The notes beneath the pieces are model-generated. The model saw only the letters and a list, made by a program, of their open reading frames with translations. It did no database searches and was not told the DNA's origin. Made by a program: the position numbers and the translations under genes. Below are positions 15,612 to 24,456 of a DNA stretch of 63,711 nt, piece by piece; position 1 is the first letter of the stretch, and every line of letters begins with the position of its first letter. Source of the stretch: an uncultured Clostridia bacterium (lineage in GTDB: Bacteria; Bacillota; Clostridia; Oscillospirales; Acutalibacteraceae); contig CALWIP010000016.1 in NCBI GenBank assembly GCA_944380775.1, forward strand, positions 1-63,711, read 5' to 3'.

Positions 15612-16775
15612 TTGATCTACCTAGACAACAGCGCGACGACGCGGGTGTGCCCGGAGGCGGCCGCGGCCGTGCTGGACGCGATGACCACGCAGTTCGGGAA
15701 CCCGTCGTCGCTGCATACGCTCGGCTTTGCGGCCGCGCAGCTGCTCGCCGGGGCGCGCCGCGCCGTGGCCCGGGCGCTCGGCGCGCCGCCCGAGACGGTG
15801 ACGTTTACCTCCGGCGGGACGGAAGCGAACAACCTGGCGCTGTTCGGCGCGGCGGCGGCCCGCCGCAAGGAGGGGCGGCGCATTGTCACGTCGATGGCGG
15901 AGCATCCCTCGGTGCTGCGCGTCATGGACGAGCTCGAGCGCGAGGGCTGGGAGGTGGCGCGCCTGCGCCCGGACCGCCAAGGCCGCCTCTCCCCGGAGCA
16001 GGTGGAAGAGGCCGTGACGCCGGACACCGCGCTGGTGAGCCTGATGCTCGTCAACAACGAGACCGGGGCCGTTTTCCCCGTGGAGGCCGCGGCCCGCGCG
16101 CTGCGGCGGCAGAACCCGCGCGGCCTTTTGCATGTGGACGCGGTGCAGGCGTTCGGCAAGCTGCCGCTGCGCCCGGCGGCGCTGGGGGCGCACCTCGTCA
16201 CCGTCAGCGCGCATAAGATCCACGGACCCAAGGGCGTGGGCGCGCTCTACTGCGCGCCGGGGGTGCGCATCCCGCCGCGCACGTTCGGCGGCGGCCAGGA
16301 GAGAGGCCTGCGCCCCGGCACCGAGGGCGTGCCGCTCATCGCCGGGTTCGGCGCGGCCGTGCAGGCCCTGCCGGACCTGCCCGCCGCGCTGGAGCGCCAG
16401 CGCGCGCTCAACCGCCTGTGCCGCGAGGGCCTGCGGGAGCTGCCCGGCGTCACCGTGCATTCGCCGGAGGACGGCCTGCCGTACCTGCTGAATTTTTCCG
16501 CCGGGGACGTGCGCGCCGAGACGATGCTGCATTTCCTCGCGGCGCGGGAGATCTACCTTTCCTCCGGCTCCGCGTGCTCGCGCGCGCAGCCGAGCCATGT
16601 GCTCACGGCCATGGGCCTGCCCGCAAACGAGGTGCAGAGCGCGCTGCGCGTGAGCTTCTCCCGCGAGACCACGGAGGAAGACGTGCGGCGCTTCCTCGAA
16701 GCTTTGGGTGAGGGCCTGCAGACCCTGGCCCGCCGTCCCGCGCGCGGCGCGGGGATGAGAAGGAGGAGCATATGA
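15612..16775 (+). CDS. NifS-like cysteine desulfurase
   Basis: 387 aa. It begins with TTG at 15612; GGGGAAGGAAGG lies upstream and the protein starts with the family's MIYLDNSATT. PLP-enzyme features: TFTSGGTEANN, the imine-shielding His in MAEHPSV, the Schiff-base Lys in SAHKIHGPKG, and the active-site Cys in SSGSACSRAQPSH. Its stop overlaps the thiI start (ATGA). In Firmicutes such a thiI-adjacent desulfurase (NifZ type) supplies sulfur to ThiI for 4-thiouridine in tRNA, so that role is likely. A general role in Fe-S assembly cannot be excluded. Confidence 0.92.
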   Translation: MIYLDNSATTRVCPEAAAAVLDAMTTQFGNPSSLHTLGFAAAQLLAGARRAVARALGAPPETVTFTSGGTEANNLALFGAAAARRKEGRRIVTSMAEHPSVLRVMDELEREGWEVARLRPDRQGRLSPEQVEEAVTPDTALVSLMLVNNETGAVFPVEAAARALRRQNPRGLLHVDAVQAFGKLPLRPAALGAHLVTVSAHKIHGPKGVGALYCAPGVRIPPRTFGGGQERGLRPGTEGVPLIAGFGAAVQALPDLPAALERQRALNRLCREGLRELPGVTVHSPEDGLPYLLNFSAGDVRAETMLHFLAAREIYLSSGSACSRAQPSHVLTAMGLPANEVQSALRVSFSRETTEEDVRRFLEALGEGLQTLARRPARGAGMRRRSI

Positions 16776-17947
16776 AGGAAATCTTGCTGCTCAAGCTCGG
16801 CGAGATGGTCCTCAAGGGCCTGAACCGCCGCACGTTTGAAGAGGTCTTATTGAAAAATATCCGCCGCCGCCTGCGCGGCCTCGGGGAGTTCACCCTCACC
16901 GCGGCGCAGTCGGCCATCGCCGTCGAGCCGCAGGGGGATGCGGATTTGGACGAAGCCGCCGCGCGCGTGGCGAAAATCTTCGGCATTGTATCGTTTTCCC
17001 GCGCCGCGCAGACCGGGAAATCGATGGAGGAAATCCTGCGGGACGTGGGGCCGTACCTGCGCGCGGAGCTGGAGGAGGCCCGCACGTTTAAGGTGGAGGC
17101 CAAGCGCTCCGACAAGCGCTTCCCGCTCAACTCCCCGCAGATTTCCGCCGCCGTGGGCGCGCGGCTGCTCGAGGAATTCCCGCACTTGCGCGTCGACGTG
17201 CACCGCCCCGACGTGACCGTCACCGTCGAAGTGCGGGACCGCCACGCCTTTTTGCGCGGCGGCGCGCTGCCCGGCGCGGGCGGCGTCCCGGTGGGTACGG
17301 GCGGCCGCGCGGCCATCCTCATCAGCGGCGGGCTCGACAGCCCCGTGGCCGCCTGGTGCATGGCCAAGCGCGGCGTCGAGCTGACGGCCGTGCACTTTGC
17401 CAGCCCGCCCTACACCAGCGAGCGCGCCGAGCAAAAAGTCAAGGACCTGCTCGCCAAAGTGGGCGAATACGCGGGCTGGGTGCGCCTGTTTGTGCTGCCG
17501 TTTACGCACATCCAGGAGGAGATCCTCGAAAAATGCCCGGAGGACCTCTTCACGCTGGTGATGCGCCGCTTCATGATGCGCGCGGCGGAGCGCATCGCCC
17601 GCCAGGAGGGCTGCGACGCCCTGGTGACCGGCGAGAGCCTGGGCCAGGTGGCCAGCCAGACGATGAAGGCCATCGCCTGCACGGACGCTGTGTGCGGGGC
17701 GCCGGTGTTCCGCCCGCTCATCGGCATGGACAAGGCGGAAATCGTCGCCATTTCGCACCGCATCGGCACATACCCCATCTCCATCGAGCCGTATGAGGAC
17801 TGCTGCACGGTGTTCACGCCGCGGCACCCGCGCACGCGGCCCACGCTGCAGCTGGTGGAAGAAGCCGAGCGCGCGCTGGACGTGGACGCGCTGCTGGAAG
17901 AATGCCTTGCGGGCGCGCGGGCGGAACGCATCAAGGGGGAATTTTAA
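16772..17947 (+). CDS. thiI: tRNA 4-thiouridine synthase ThiI
   Basis: 391 aa. N-terminal ferredoxin-like and THUMP domains (to about 165) are followed by an ATP-pyrophosphatase domain with the PP-loop SGGLDSPVAAW near 190. Near the end, EDCCTVFTPRHPRT is the usual family motif. There is no C-terminal rhodanese domain, which is normal for Firmicutes, where a dedicated desulfurase donates sulfur. That enzyme is encoded just upstream with a 4-base overlap. Product: 4-thiouridine at position 8 of tRNAs. Confidence 0.95.
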   Translation: MKEILLLKLGEMVLKGLNRRTFEEVLLKNIRRRLRGLGEFTLTAAQSAIAVEPQGDADLDEAAARVAKIFGIVSFSRAAQTGKSMEEILRDVGPYLRAELEEARTFKVEAKRSDKRFPLNSPQISAAVGARLLEEFPHLRVDVHRPDVTVTVEVRDRHAFLRGGALPGAGGVPVGTGGRAAILISGGLDSPVAAWCMAKRGVELTAVHFASPPYTSERAEQKVKDLLAKVGEYAGWVRLFVLPFTHIQEEILEKCPEDLFTLVMRRFMMRAAERIARQEGCDALVTGESLGQVASQTMKAIACTDAVCGAPVFRPLIGMDKAEIVAISHRIGTYPISIEPYEDCCTVFTPRHPRTRPTLQLVEEAERALDVDALLEECLAGARAERIKGEF

Positions 17948-19215
17948 TGAACGCGGAAATCCTTTCTGTCGGGACGGAATTGCTGCTCGGCCGCACGGTG
18001 AACACCGACGCGGCGGAGGTCGCGCAGGCGCTCGCGGACATTGGCGTGAACGTGCTGTACCAATCCACCGTCGGGGATAACCCGGGCCGGCTGGAAGAGG
18101 CCGTGCGCCAGGCGCTCTCGCGCAGCGGCCTGCTCGTGACGACGGGCGGCCTCGGCCCCACCGGCGACGACCTGACGAAGGAGACCATCGCGCGGGCGGC
18201 CGGCGCAACGCTGGCGCTCGACGAGGGGAGCCTGCGGCGCATTGAGGAATATTTTGCCGGCCGGCCCTGGGGCGAGAGCCAGAAAAAACAGGCCATGCTG
18301 CCGGAGGGCTGCACCGTGCTGCCCAACGACATCGGCACCGCGCCGGGCTGCCTCTTTGAGACGGCGGGCGGCCGCCTGGTGGCGATGCTGCCCGGCCCGC
18401 CCTCGGAGCTGCGGCCGATGCTGCGCCGGTACCTCATCCCGGCGCTGGCGCGGCGCGGGCAGGCGGCCATCGTCTCGCGGGAGATCCATGTGTTCGGCCT
18501 GGGCGAGGGCGCGGCCGCCGAGCGCATTGCGGACCTGACGGAGGGCGCGAACCCGACGGCGGCGACCTACGCGAAGGAAAACGAGATGTTTGTGCGCGTG
18601 ACGGCCCGCGCCGCCACCGAAGACGAGGCCCGCGCGCTCTGCGCGCCGCTGGTGGAGGAGATCTGCCGCCGGTTCGGCGACGTGGTCTACAGCGTGGACG
18701 TGGACGGCCTGGAGCAGGTGGTGGTGCAGGCGCTGCGGGAGCGCGGCCTGACGCTGGCCACGGCGGAATCCTGCACGGGCGGCCTGCTGGCCAAGCGCAT
18801 TACGGACGTGCCGGGCGCTTCCGAGGTGTTTGAAACCGGCCTGGTGACCTACGCGAACGCGGCGAAGACCCGCCTTCTCGGCGTGCCGGAAGAGCTGCTT
18901 TGCTCCTGCGGCGCGGTGAGCGAGCCGGTGGCCCGCGCCATGGCGGAGGGCGTGCGCGCGCGCAGCGGCAGCGCGCTCGGCGTGGGCGTCACGGGCATTG
19001 CGGGGCCGGGCGGCGGCACGCCGGAAAAGCCCGTGGGCCTGGTGTACCTGGCGCTCTCTGACGGCGAGCGCACCTGGGTGCGCTGCATGCCGGGCGGGCC
19101 GCGGTCCCGCGGGCGCGGGAGCGTGCGCAACGCGGCCGCCTCCACAGCGCTGGACATGGTGCGCCGCTACCTCGCGGGGCTGCCGCCCACCCCGGGCGGG
19201 CAGCCGAGGCCGTAA
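17947..19215 (+). CDS. cinA: CinA family protein (NMN deamidase / competence-damage)
   Basis: 422 aa. Start ATG at 17947 shares one base with the thiI stop (TAATG). The N-terminal molybdopterin-binding-like domain (EILSVGTELLLGRTVNT, TTGGLGPTGDDLTKET, MLPGPPSE) precedes a C-terminal nicotinamide-nucleotide amidase domain (ATAESCTGGLLAKRIT, GIAGPGGGTPEKPVG). CinA proteins recycle NMN and are linked with recA and competence in some Firmicutes; no recA is present here. The C-terminus is extended and Pro/Gly-rich. Translational coupling with thiI and the VanZ-like gene suggests one operon. Confidence 0.93.
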   Translation: MNAEILSVGTELLLGRTVNTDAAEVAQALADIGVNVLYQSTVGDNPGRLEEAVRQALSRSGLLVTTGGLGPTGDDLTKETIARAAGATLALDEGSLRRIEEYFAGRPWGESQKKQAMLPEGCTVLPNDIGTAPGCLFETAGGRLVAMLPGPPSELRPMLRRYLIPALARRGQAAIVSREIHVFGLGEGAAAERIADLTEGANPTAATYAKENEMFVRVTARAATEDEARALCAPLVEEICRRFGDVVYSVDVDGLEQVVVQALRERGLTLATAESCTGGLLAKRITDVPGASEVFETGLVTYANAAKTRLLGVPEELLCSCGAVSEPVARAMAEGVRARSGSALGVGVTGIAGPGGGTPEKPVGLVYLALSDGERTWVRCMPGGPRSRGRGSVRNAAASTALDMVRRYLAGLPPTPGGQPRP

Positions 19216-19647
19216 ATGGCGGAGCTGGCCCCGCGCTGGGCGGCGGTGCGGGGGCGCATGCTGGCGCTGTGCTGCGTGTTCTACGCGGGGATGATCTTCT
19301 CGTTTTCGCTGCGCCCGGGGGAGGAATCCGCCGGGCAGAGCGGCGCGGTGCTCGCCCTCCTTGCGCAGCTGGCGCAGGCCTGCGGCCTGCCGTTTTCCCT
19401 TGAGGAATGGATGGTGCGCAAGGCGGCGCATTTCCTCGAATTTTTCGGTTACGGCGCGCTTTTGGCGTGGTCGTTCCCCGGGAAATGGCCGCCCGGCGCG
19501 GCGCTGCTGACGGCCTGCTGCGACGAGGCCTTGCAGCTGCTGGTGCCGGGGCGGTCCGGGCAGGCGGCGGACGCGCTGCTGGATTTCTGCGGGGCGTGCG
19601 CGGGTATCCTGTGCGCGCGGCTGGCGCGCCGCGCGAAGCGCGTATGA
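19216..19647 (+). CDS. VanZ-like membrane protein
   Basis: 143 aa. Its ATG follows the cinA stop directly and its TGA overlaps the hemW ATG. VanZ features: FYAGMIFSFSLRPGEES after the first helix, KAAHFLEFFGYGALL, and CDEALQLLVPGRSGQAADALLD. I count about four membrane segments. Members are widespread and mostly uncharacterised; the founder affects teicoplanin sensitivity. No resistance genes surround this one, so a general envelope role is more likely (inference). Confidence 0.85.
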   Translation: MAELAPRWAAVRGRMLALCCVFYAGMIFSFSLRPGEESAGQSGAVLALLAQLAQACGLPFSLEEWMVRKAAHFLEFFGYGALLAWSFPGKWPPGAALLTACCDEALQLLVPGRSGQAADALLDFCGACAGILCARLARRAKRV

Positions 19648-20747
19648 GGGGGGATTGTTTGGAACCCATCGGCATTTACGTCCATGTGCCGTTTTGCGCT
19701 GGCAAATGCCCGTACTGTGATTTTTATTCGCTGCGCGGCGGCGAGGCGGAATATGACGCTTACACGGCGCGCGCGGAGGGGATCCTGCGGGCGGGCTGGG
19801 GCCGCGCGGCGGACACGCTGTATTTTGGCGGCGGCACGCCGAGCCTTTTGGGCGCGGGGCGGCTGCTGCGGCTGGTGCGGGCGGCGAAGGCCGGGGCCGC
19901 GCTGCCGGACGGCGCGGAAATCACCGTGGAAGTGAACCCGTCGCAGGACTGCGCCGCGCTGCTGGAGGCGCTGGCGGCGGGCGGCGTGACGCGGGTGTCC
20001 ATCGGGATGCAGTCGGCGTCGGAGGAAGAGCTGCGCGCGCTGGGGCGGCGGCACACGGCGGACCAGGCGCTTGAAGCGGCGCGCCGGGCCGTGGCGCTGG
20101 GCCTGGAAACCTCGCTCGACCTGATGGTGGCGACGCCGGGCCAGAGCTGGGAGAGCCTGCGCCGCTCGGCGGCGGCCTGCGTGGAGACCGGGGCGCGGCA
20201 TCTTTCGGCGTACCTGTTGAAGCTGGAGCCGGGCACGGCGTTCGCGAAGGACCCGCCCGCGCTGCCGGACGAGGACGAGGCGGCGGACTGGTACCTGCGC
20301 CTGGGGGGATTTTTGGAATCCGCCGGGCTGCGGCAGTATGAGATTTCGAATTTCGCCGCGCCGGGGCACGAGGGGCGGCACAACCTGAAATACTGGCGCT
20401 GCGAGGAATATGCGGGCGTGGGCCCGGCGGCGCATTCGTTCCTCGGCGGGCGGCGGTTTTACCAGCCGCGCGGCCTGCGCCGCTTTTTGGACGGCGGCGC
20501 GCCCGTGGACGACGGCGAGGGCGGCGGCCGCGAGGAATTCGCCATGCTGGCGCTGCGCCTGCGCGAGGGCCTCACCGCGGAACGCTGGCGGCGGCGCTTC
20601 GGCGAGCCTTCCCTCCCGGAAGCCTGGCTGCGCCGCGCACGGAAATTTGTTGCGCCCGGCTGGGTGGAGTGCGGGCTGGGCTTTTTGCGCCTGACCCCCC
20701 GCGGGTTTTTGCTTTCCAACGCGCTGATGGCGGAGATCTTCTGTTAG
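19644..20747 (+). CDS. hemW: Radical SAM heme chaperone HemW
   Basis: 367 aa from the ATG at 19644, which overlaps the preceding stop (ATGA). A TTG at 19659 is an alternative start. The radical SAM motif is CAGKCPYC in YVHVPFCAGKCPYCDFYS. Further conserved parts are YFGGGTPSLL, VEVNPSQ, RVSIGMQS and HNLKYW. The HemW C-terminal domain is present. HemW proteins were once labelled oxygen-independent coproporphyrinogen oxidase but lack that enzyme's extra cysteine; they bind and deliver heme. The stop is followed by a composite repeat. Confidence 0.9.
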   Translation: MRGDCLEPIGIYVHVPFCAGKCPYCDFYSLRGGEAEYDAYTARAEGILRAGWGRAADTLYFGGGTPSLLGAGRLLRLVRAAKAGAALPDGAEITVEVNPSQDCAALLEALAAGGVTRVSIGMQSASEEELRALGRRHTADQALEAARRAVALGLETSLDLMVATPGQSWESLRRSAAACVETGARHLSAYLLKLEPGTAFAKDPPALPDEDEAADWYLRLGGFLESAGLRQYEISNFAAPGHEGRHNLKYWRCEEYAGVGPAAHSFLGGRRFYQPRGLRRFLDGGAPVDDGEGGGREEFAMLALRLREGLTAERWRRRFGEPSLPEAWLRRARKFVAPGWVECGLGFLRLTPRGFLLSNALMAEIFC

Positions 20748-21204
20748 GCGCTCCTGCGGAGGGCGGGCCGCGCCTTCGGCCTGACGGCCTTCCCGCGCAG
20801 GGGAACGGTTCCCGTTCTGCCCGCGGCCCAACGGATTGAGGAACACGCTGCCCGGGTGTCCGGTGCGAGAAACCGCACAGCTGAAAACAACCCCGCCCCA
20901 CGGGAGTTTGTTCTTTCTCTCGCACGGTCTGCGAGGAACCTCATGCGCTAACGCCCCGCGCGCGCCTGCCCCCCGTATGGGGGAGCGGTGGCCTGCCGCT
21001 ACGCGGTGGGGGCTGAAATCAACAAAAAATTACGCCCGGTATTCAACAGTCCGCTGAATACCGGGCGTTGTTCTTTCCTTCTGCGAGTTTTCTCGGGACG
21101 GACACCCAGGCCATGTGTGTTTGAGAATAAGGGCTTTTCGCGGGCGCTACAAGAACCGTTTTCCTGCGCGGTGAGGCCGACGTCAGGAGGCCGCGATGCG
21201 CGAC
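20748..21204. repeat. Composite intergenic element with inverted A ends
   Basis: A forward A copy (about 20752-20885) starts at the hemW stop. A B block (about 20893-21012), hairpin copy 5 (21032-21069) and an inverted A copy (about 21082-21204) follow. The right end runs into the last codons of the minus-strand membrane protein: its tail GGCCGACGTCAGGAGGCCGC is repeated almost exactly near 42710-42730. Hence the stop codon of that gene lies inside the element. Confidence 0.75.
21032..21069. terminator. Dispersed hairpin, terminator-like (copy 5)
   Basis: Arms ACGCCCGGTATTCA and TGAATACCGGGCGT, followed by TGTTCTTTCCTT on the plus strand and TAATTTTTTG on the minus strand. It sits between the convergent hemW operon and the proBA operon. 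Confidence 0.65.
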
Positions 21205-22208
21205 GTAAAAGAACGGATGGCGGAGATGTAGGTGGTGTTGGTTTCGGAGTTGGTGAGGAGGACGTATTCCATGTATTTGACGGGTTCGGGCTCGCCGCCG
21301 CCCGCGCCGGTGCGCCACTCGTCGCTGGCGGAGACGTAGCCGACGCGCAGCACCGTGGACGCGCCGCTGCTGCGGCTCGAAACGGTGTAGGGGATGAAAC
21401 TGCTCTGGGAGCTGTAGGGCGTCACGCGGAACGTGTTGTCTTCCGCGTCGAACAGGTAGAAGGTGTCTTCGGGCGCGCGTTCCGGGTGGAACTCGCAGTC
21501 CGGGCCGAAGAGCGCCTCGCACGCGTCCGCGACGTCTACGAGCGGGACAATGGTGCGGCCGAGCTCGTCGTATTCGTTGTATTCGCGCCCGTGTTCCATA
21601 ATCGCGCGCCAGACCGACGCCGTCAGAACCATCTCCGGGTCCGCGTCCGCAATATCCTCAAACGGTTCCGGGTCCTGCATCACCACCGGGGTGAGGAATT
21701 CGTCGTAGGCGCGCAGCGCGGAATCGTCCGTCAGCGCGCGGTAGATCTGCGTCCCGGCCGTCGCCGCCAAGAACCCCACGCCCACCAGCGCCAGCAGCAG
21801 CACCGCCGCGCCCAGCGCAATGCCGTACCGCCGCCTGCGCCGCGGCCTGCGCGCCGCCTGGGCGATCGCCTCGGCGTCTAGGCTGCCCAGCGCCGCCTGC
21901 GCCCGCGCCGCGCGCGCCTCTGATTTTTTCCGCTCGTCCTGCGGCAGGAAATCGTCGCGTTCCGGCAGTTCCGGGGCGGCGGGGGAGGATTGCGCGGGGG
22001 ATTGGGGTTCTTCCGCCGCTGCCGCGGCAGAAGGGTCCGCGCCCGCCCCGGCAGCCGGGCGGGGGTTGCGGGCGCGCGGGCCGGGGGTTCCCTGCGCGGC
22101 CGGGGCGTGGGGCTTTTTGCCCCCGCGCCGTGCGGGCCGGTACGCCGCGCGGTAGTCGCTGGAGGTCTCCAGCCCGTCCTGCGCGGGGGTGTGTTTCGGT
22201 TCGTTCAT
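21183..22208 (-). CDS. Unknown single-pass membrane protein downstream of proA
   Basis: 341 aa from the ATG at 22208 (AAGGAGGAACACC upstream), 25 bases after the proA stop, so probably the third gene of the proB-proA operon. The N-terminal 120 residues are Pro/Ala/Arg-rich and disordered-looking. One transmembrane helix follows (about 127-149), preceded by the basic RRPRRRRRYG. The outer domain of about 190 residues is of mixed composition with TFYLFDAEDNTFRVTPYSS. The topology suggests a cytosolic tail and an extracellular domain. I do not recognise the family. The last few codons fall inside a dispersed repeat. Confidence 0.75.
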   Translation of the reverse strand: MNEPKHTPAQDGLETSSDYRAAYRPARRGGKKPHAPAAQGTPGPRARNPRPAAGAGADPSAAAAAEEPQSPAQSSPAAPELPERDDFLPQDERKKSEARAARAQAALGSLDAEAIAQAARRPRRRRRYGIALGAAVLLLALVGVGFLAATAGTQIYRALTDDSALRAYDEFLTPVVMQDPEPFEDIADADPEMVLTASVWRAIMEHGREYNEYDELGRTIVPLVDVADACEALFGPDCEFHPERAPEDTFYLFDAEDNTFRVTPYSSQSSFIPYTVSSRSSGASTVLRVGYVSASDEWRTGAGGGEPEPVKYMEYVLLTNSETNTTYISAIRSFTSRIAAS

Positions 22209-22233
22209 GGTGTTCCTCCTTGCGCGCGGCGGG

Positions 22234-23478
22234 TCAGCGGATTTGCCCGTCCCCGCGGATGACATATTTCGAAGTGGTCAGCGCGCGCAGGCCCATCGGC
22301 CCGCGGGCGTGCAGCTTTTGCGTCGAGATGCCAATCTCCGCGCCCAGCCCGAATTCCCCGCCGTCCGTGAACCGCGTGCTCGCGTTGACGTACACCGCGG
22401 CGGAATCCACCTCGCGCAAAAAGCGCTCCGCGTGGGCGTAATCTTTCGTCAGGATGGCTTCGCTGTGGCCGGAGGAATAGGCCGCGATGTGTTCGAGCGC
22501 GGCGTCGAGGTCCGGCACTACCCGCACCGCCAGCTCGTAGCCGAGGTACTCGCGGCCCCAGTCGTCTTCGGTGGCGGGCAGCGCGCCGGCCCCAAGGATG
22601 GCCCGCGCTTCCGGGCAGGCGTGCAGCACGACGTGTTTTTCGTCCAGGCGGCTTTTCATGCGCGGCAGGAATTCCGCCGCCACGGCCCGGTGGACGAGCA
22701 CCGTCTCGGCCGCGTTGCACACGGACGGCCGCGACGTCTTCGCGTTGTAGACGATCTCCACGGCCTGGGCGAGGTCCGCGGGATGGTCGACGTAGAGGTG
22801 GCAGTTGCCCGTGCCGGTGACGATGACCGGCACATGCGCCTGTTCCGCCACCGAACGGATGAGCCCCGCCCCGCCGCGCGGGATGAGCGCGTCGAGGTAC
22901 CCGTCGAGGGACATGAGCCATGCGGCGGATTCGCGGGACGGGTTGTCGACAAACTGCACGCAGTCTTCCGGGAGGCCGGACTGTTCCAGCGCGCGGCGGA
23001 ACAGCGCGGCCAGCGCGCGGTTGGAATGCAGCGCCTCGCGCCCGCCCCGCAGGATGACGGCGTTGCCGGCCTTGAGGCAGAGCGCGGCGGCGTCGGCGGT
23101 GACGTTGGGCCGCGCTTCGTAGATTATGCCGACGACGCCGAGCGGCACGGAGATTTTCTCAATGCGCAGGCCGTTCGGCCGGGTTCCCCCTTCGAGCACG
23201 CGGCCGGTGGGGTCTTCCTGCGCGGCGACGTCCCGCAGGGCGGCGGCCATGCCCCGCAGGCGGCTTTCGTCGAGCGCGAGGCGGTCGAGCATGGCGGGCG
23301 GCGTCCCGGCGGCGCGGGCCGCGGACACGTCTTCCCGGTTGGCGGCGAGCACGGCGGCGGTTTCCTGTTCCAGCAGGGCGGCGGCGGCCAGCAGCGCGGC
23401 GTTTTTGCGCGGGCCTGCGGCGAGCAGGGCGCGCGCGGCCGCTTTGGCCCGGCGGCCCATCGGTTCCAACGGATTCAT
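22234..23478 (-). CDS. proA: Gamma-glutamyl phosphate reductase
   Basis: 414 aa from the ATG at 23478, with GGGGGGATTTTG upstream. An in-frame start 57 bases earlier would add residues encoded by an AT-rich repeat and is rejected. Aldehyde-dehydrogenase fold with EARPNVTADAAALCLKAGNAVILRGG, catalytic Cys in SRPSVCNAAETVLVH, and the C-terminal FGLGAEIGISTQKLHARGPMG (quoted in part). It reduces gamma-glutamyl phosphate with NADPH in proline synthesis. It lies downstream of proB. Confidence 0.96.
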   Translation of the reverse strand: MNPLEPMGRRAKAAARALLAAGPRKNAALLAAAALLEQETAAVLAANREDVSAARAAGTPPAMLDRLALDESRLRGMAAALRDVAAQEDPTGRVLEGGTRPNGLRIEKISVPLGVVGIIYEARPNVTADAAALCLKAGNAVILRGGREALHSNRALAALFRRALEQSGLPEDCVQFVDNPSRESAAWLMSLDGYLDALIPRGGAGLIRSVAEQAHVPVIVTGTGNCHLYVDHPADLAQAVEIVYNAKTSRPSVCNAAETVLVHRAVAAEFLPRMKSRLDEKHVVLHACPEARAILGAGALPATEDDWGREYLGYELAVRVVPDLDAALEHIAAYSSGHSEAILTKDYAHAERFLREVDSAAVYVNASTRFTDGGEFGLGAEIGISTQKLHARGPMGLRALTTSKYVIRGDGQIR

Positions 23479-23500
23479 CAAAATCCCCCCGGTTTTTACT

Positions 23501-23548
23501 TCAGAATTCATCATTATAAATTCATAATTCTTCATTCTTCAATTCTCA
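23501..23548. repeat. Short AT-rich repeat between proB and proA
   Basis: An abrupt A/T-rich stretch made of ATTCAT/ATGAAT-like units. A related stretch occurs at 60015-60060; both share AATTATGAATT and GATGAATT on the minus or plus strand. It overlaps the last codons of proB, so the stop codon TGA lies in the repeat. It stands out from the surrounding very high GC. Confidence 0.6.
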
Positions 23549-24342
23549 TCCGTTGCGCCGAAGAACGTCCCGGCGGGTTCCCCTTCGAAGAGGCCGTATA
23601 AAACCCGGGGGTCTTCGCCGCTGGCGACGCAGCACGGGATGCCCGCGGCGGCGGAAATTTCCGCGGCGCGGAGTTTGGTCTGCATGCCGCCGGTACCGCG
23701 GGCGGAACCGGCCCCGCCCGCCAGCGCGCGGATTTCGTCCGTCACGCGCGGGACGTACGGGATGCGTTTTGCGCCGGGATGGGTGCGCGGGTCTGCGGTA
23801 TAGAGGCCGTCGATGTCGGTGAGGAGGACGAGCAGGTCCGCGTGGACGAGCGCGGCGACGGTGGCGGAGAGGGTATCGTTGTCGCCGAAGCAATCCCCGA
23901 CGAGCTCGTCGACGGCGACGGTATCGTTTTCATTGACGACGGGGATAATCCCCATGCGGAAGAGTTCTTCGAGCGCGCCGTGCATATGCGCGCGGCTGAC
24001 GGGGTCCCGGGTATCGCGCGCGGTGAGCAGGACCTGCGCGACCGTCTGCTGGAACTGGCCGAAGAATTTGTCGTACAGGAACATCAATTCGCATTGCCCG
24101 ACGGCGGCGAGCGCCTGCTTGCGCTCGGTTTCTTCGGGCCGGCGGGGCAGGCCGAGTTTCCCGACCCCGACGGCGATGGCCCCCGACGACACCAGCAGAA
24201 TCTCCCGGCCGGCGCCGCGCAGGTCGCTGAGGACCTGGCAGAGCGTTTCCAGGCGGCGGAAATGGATGGACCCATTTTCGTGCGTGAGCGTGGATGTCCC
24301 GACTTTGACGACGGCCCGGCGGGCCTGTGCGGCGCGTTGCAT
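23539..24342 (-). CDS. proB: Glutamate 5-kinase (lacking PUA domain)
   Basis: 267 aa from the ATG at 24342, with AGAGGGAG upstream; an in-frame TTG 27 bases earlier is possible. Amino-acid kinase fold: VVKVGTSTLT, LVSSGAIAVGVGKLG, NENDTVA, FGDNDTLSA, LTDIDGLYTADPR and GTGGMQTKLRAAE. It phosphorylates glutamate for proline synthesis. The protein stops after the kinase domain; the PUA domain of longer ProB proteins is absent, as in some Firmicutes. It is first in proB-proA-unknown, and divergent from ilvBNC. Confidence 0.95.
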   Translation of the reverse strand: MQRAAQARRAVVKVGTSTLTHENGSIHFRRLETLCQVLSDLRGAGREILLVSSGAIAVGVGKLGLPRRPEETERKQALAAVGQCELMFLYDKFFGQFQQTVAQVLLTARDTRDPVSRAHMHGALEELFRMGIIPVVNENDTVAVDELVGDCFGDNDTLSATVAALVHADLLVLLTDIDGLYTADPRTHPGAKRIPYVPRVTDEIRALAGGAGSARGTGGMQTKLRAAEISAAAGIPCCVASGEDPRVLYGLFEGEPAGTFFGATDEN

Positions 24343-24396
24343 GGCGGCAGCTCCCTCTGGGGCGGGCAAGGCCGCCCCCCGTTTTCGTTTTCCTCT

Positions 24397-24425
24397 ATTA
24401 TACGTTCCCCGCCCCCTCCCGTCAA
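24397..24425 (-). promoter_or_regulatory. proBA promoter
   Basis: Minus strand TTGACG (24420-24425), 17-bp spacer, TATAAT (24397-24402). The -35 lies in the left arm of the 20-bp palindrome. Confidence 0.8.
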
Positions 24426-24456
24426 CCCAGGGTCAGCCTGGGTTGACGGGAGGGGG
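24412..24456. promoter_or_regulatory. 20-bp-arm palindrome between divergent promoters
   Basis: Left arm 24412-24431 is the exact complement of right arm 24437-24456, with loop GTCAG. Each arm contains TTGACG reading outward, which serves as the -35 box of a divergent promoter. This would let one regulator control proline and branched-chain amino acid synthesis together (inference). It could also form a hairpin, but it is upstream of both transcription starts. Confidence 0.8.
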
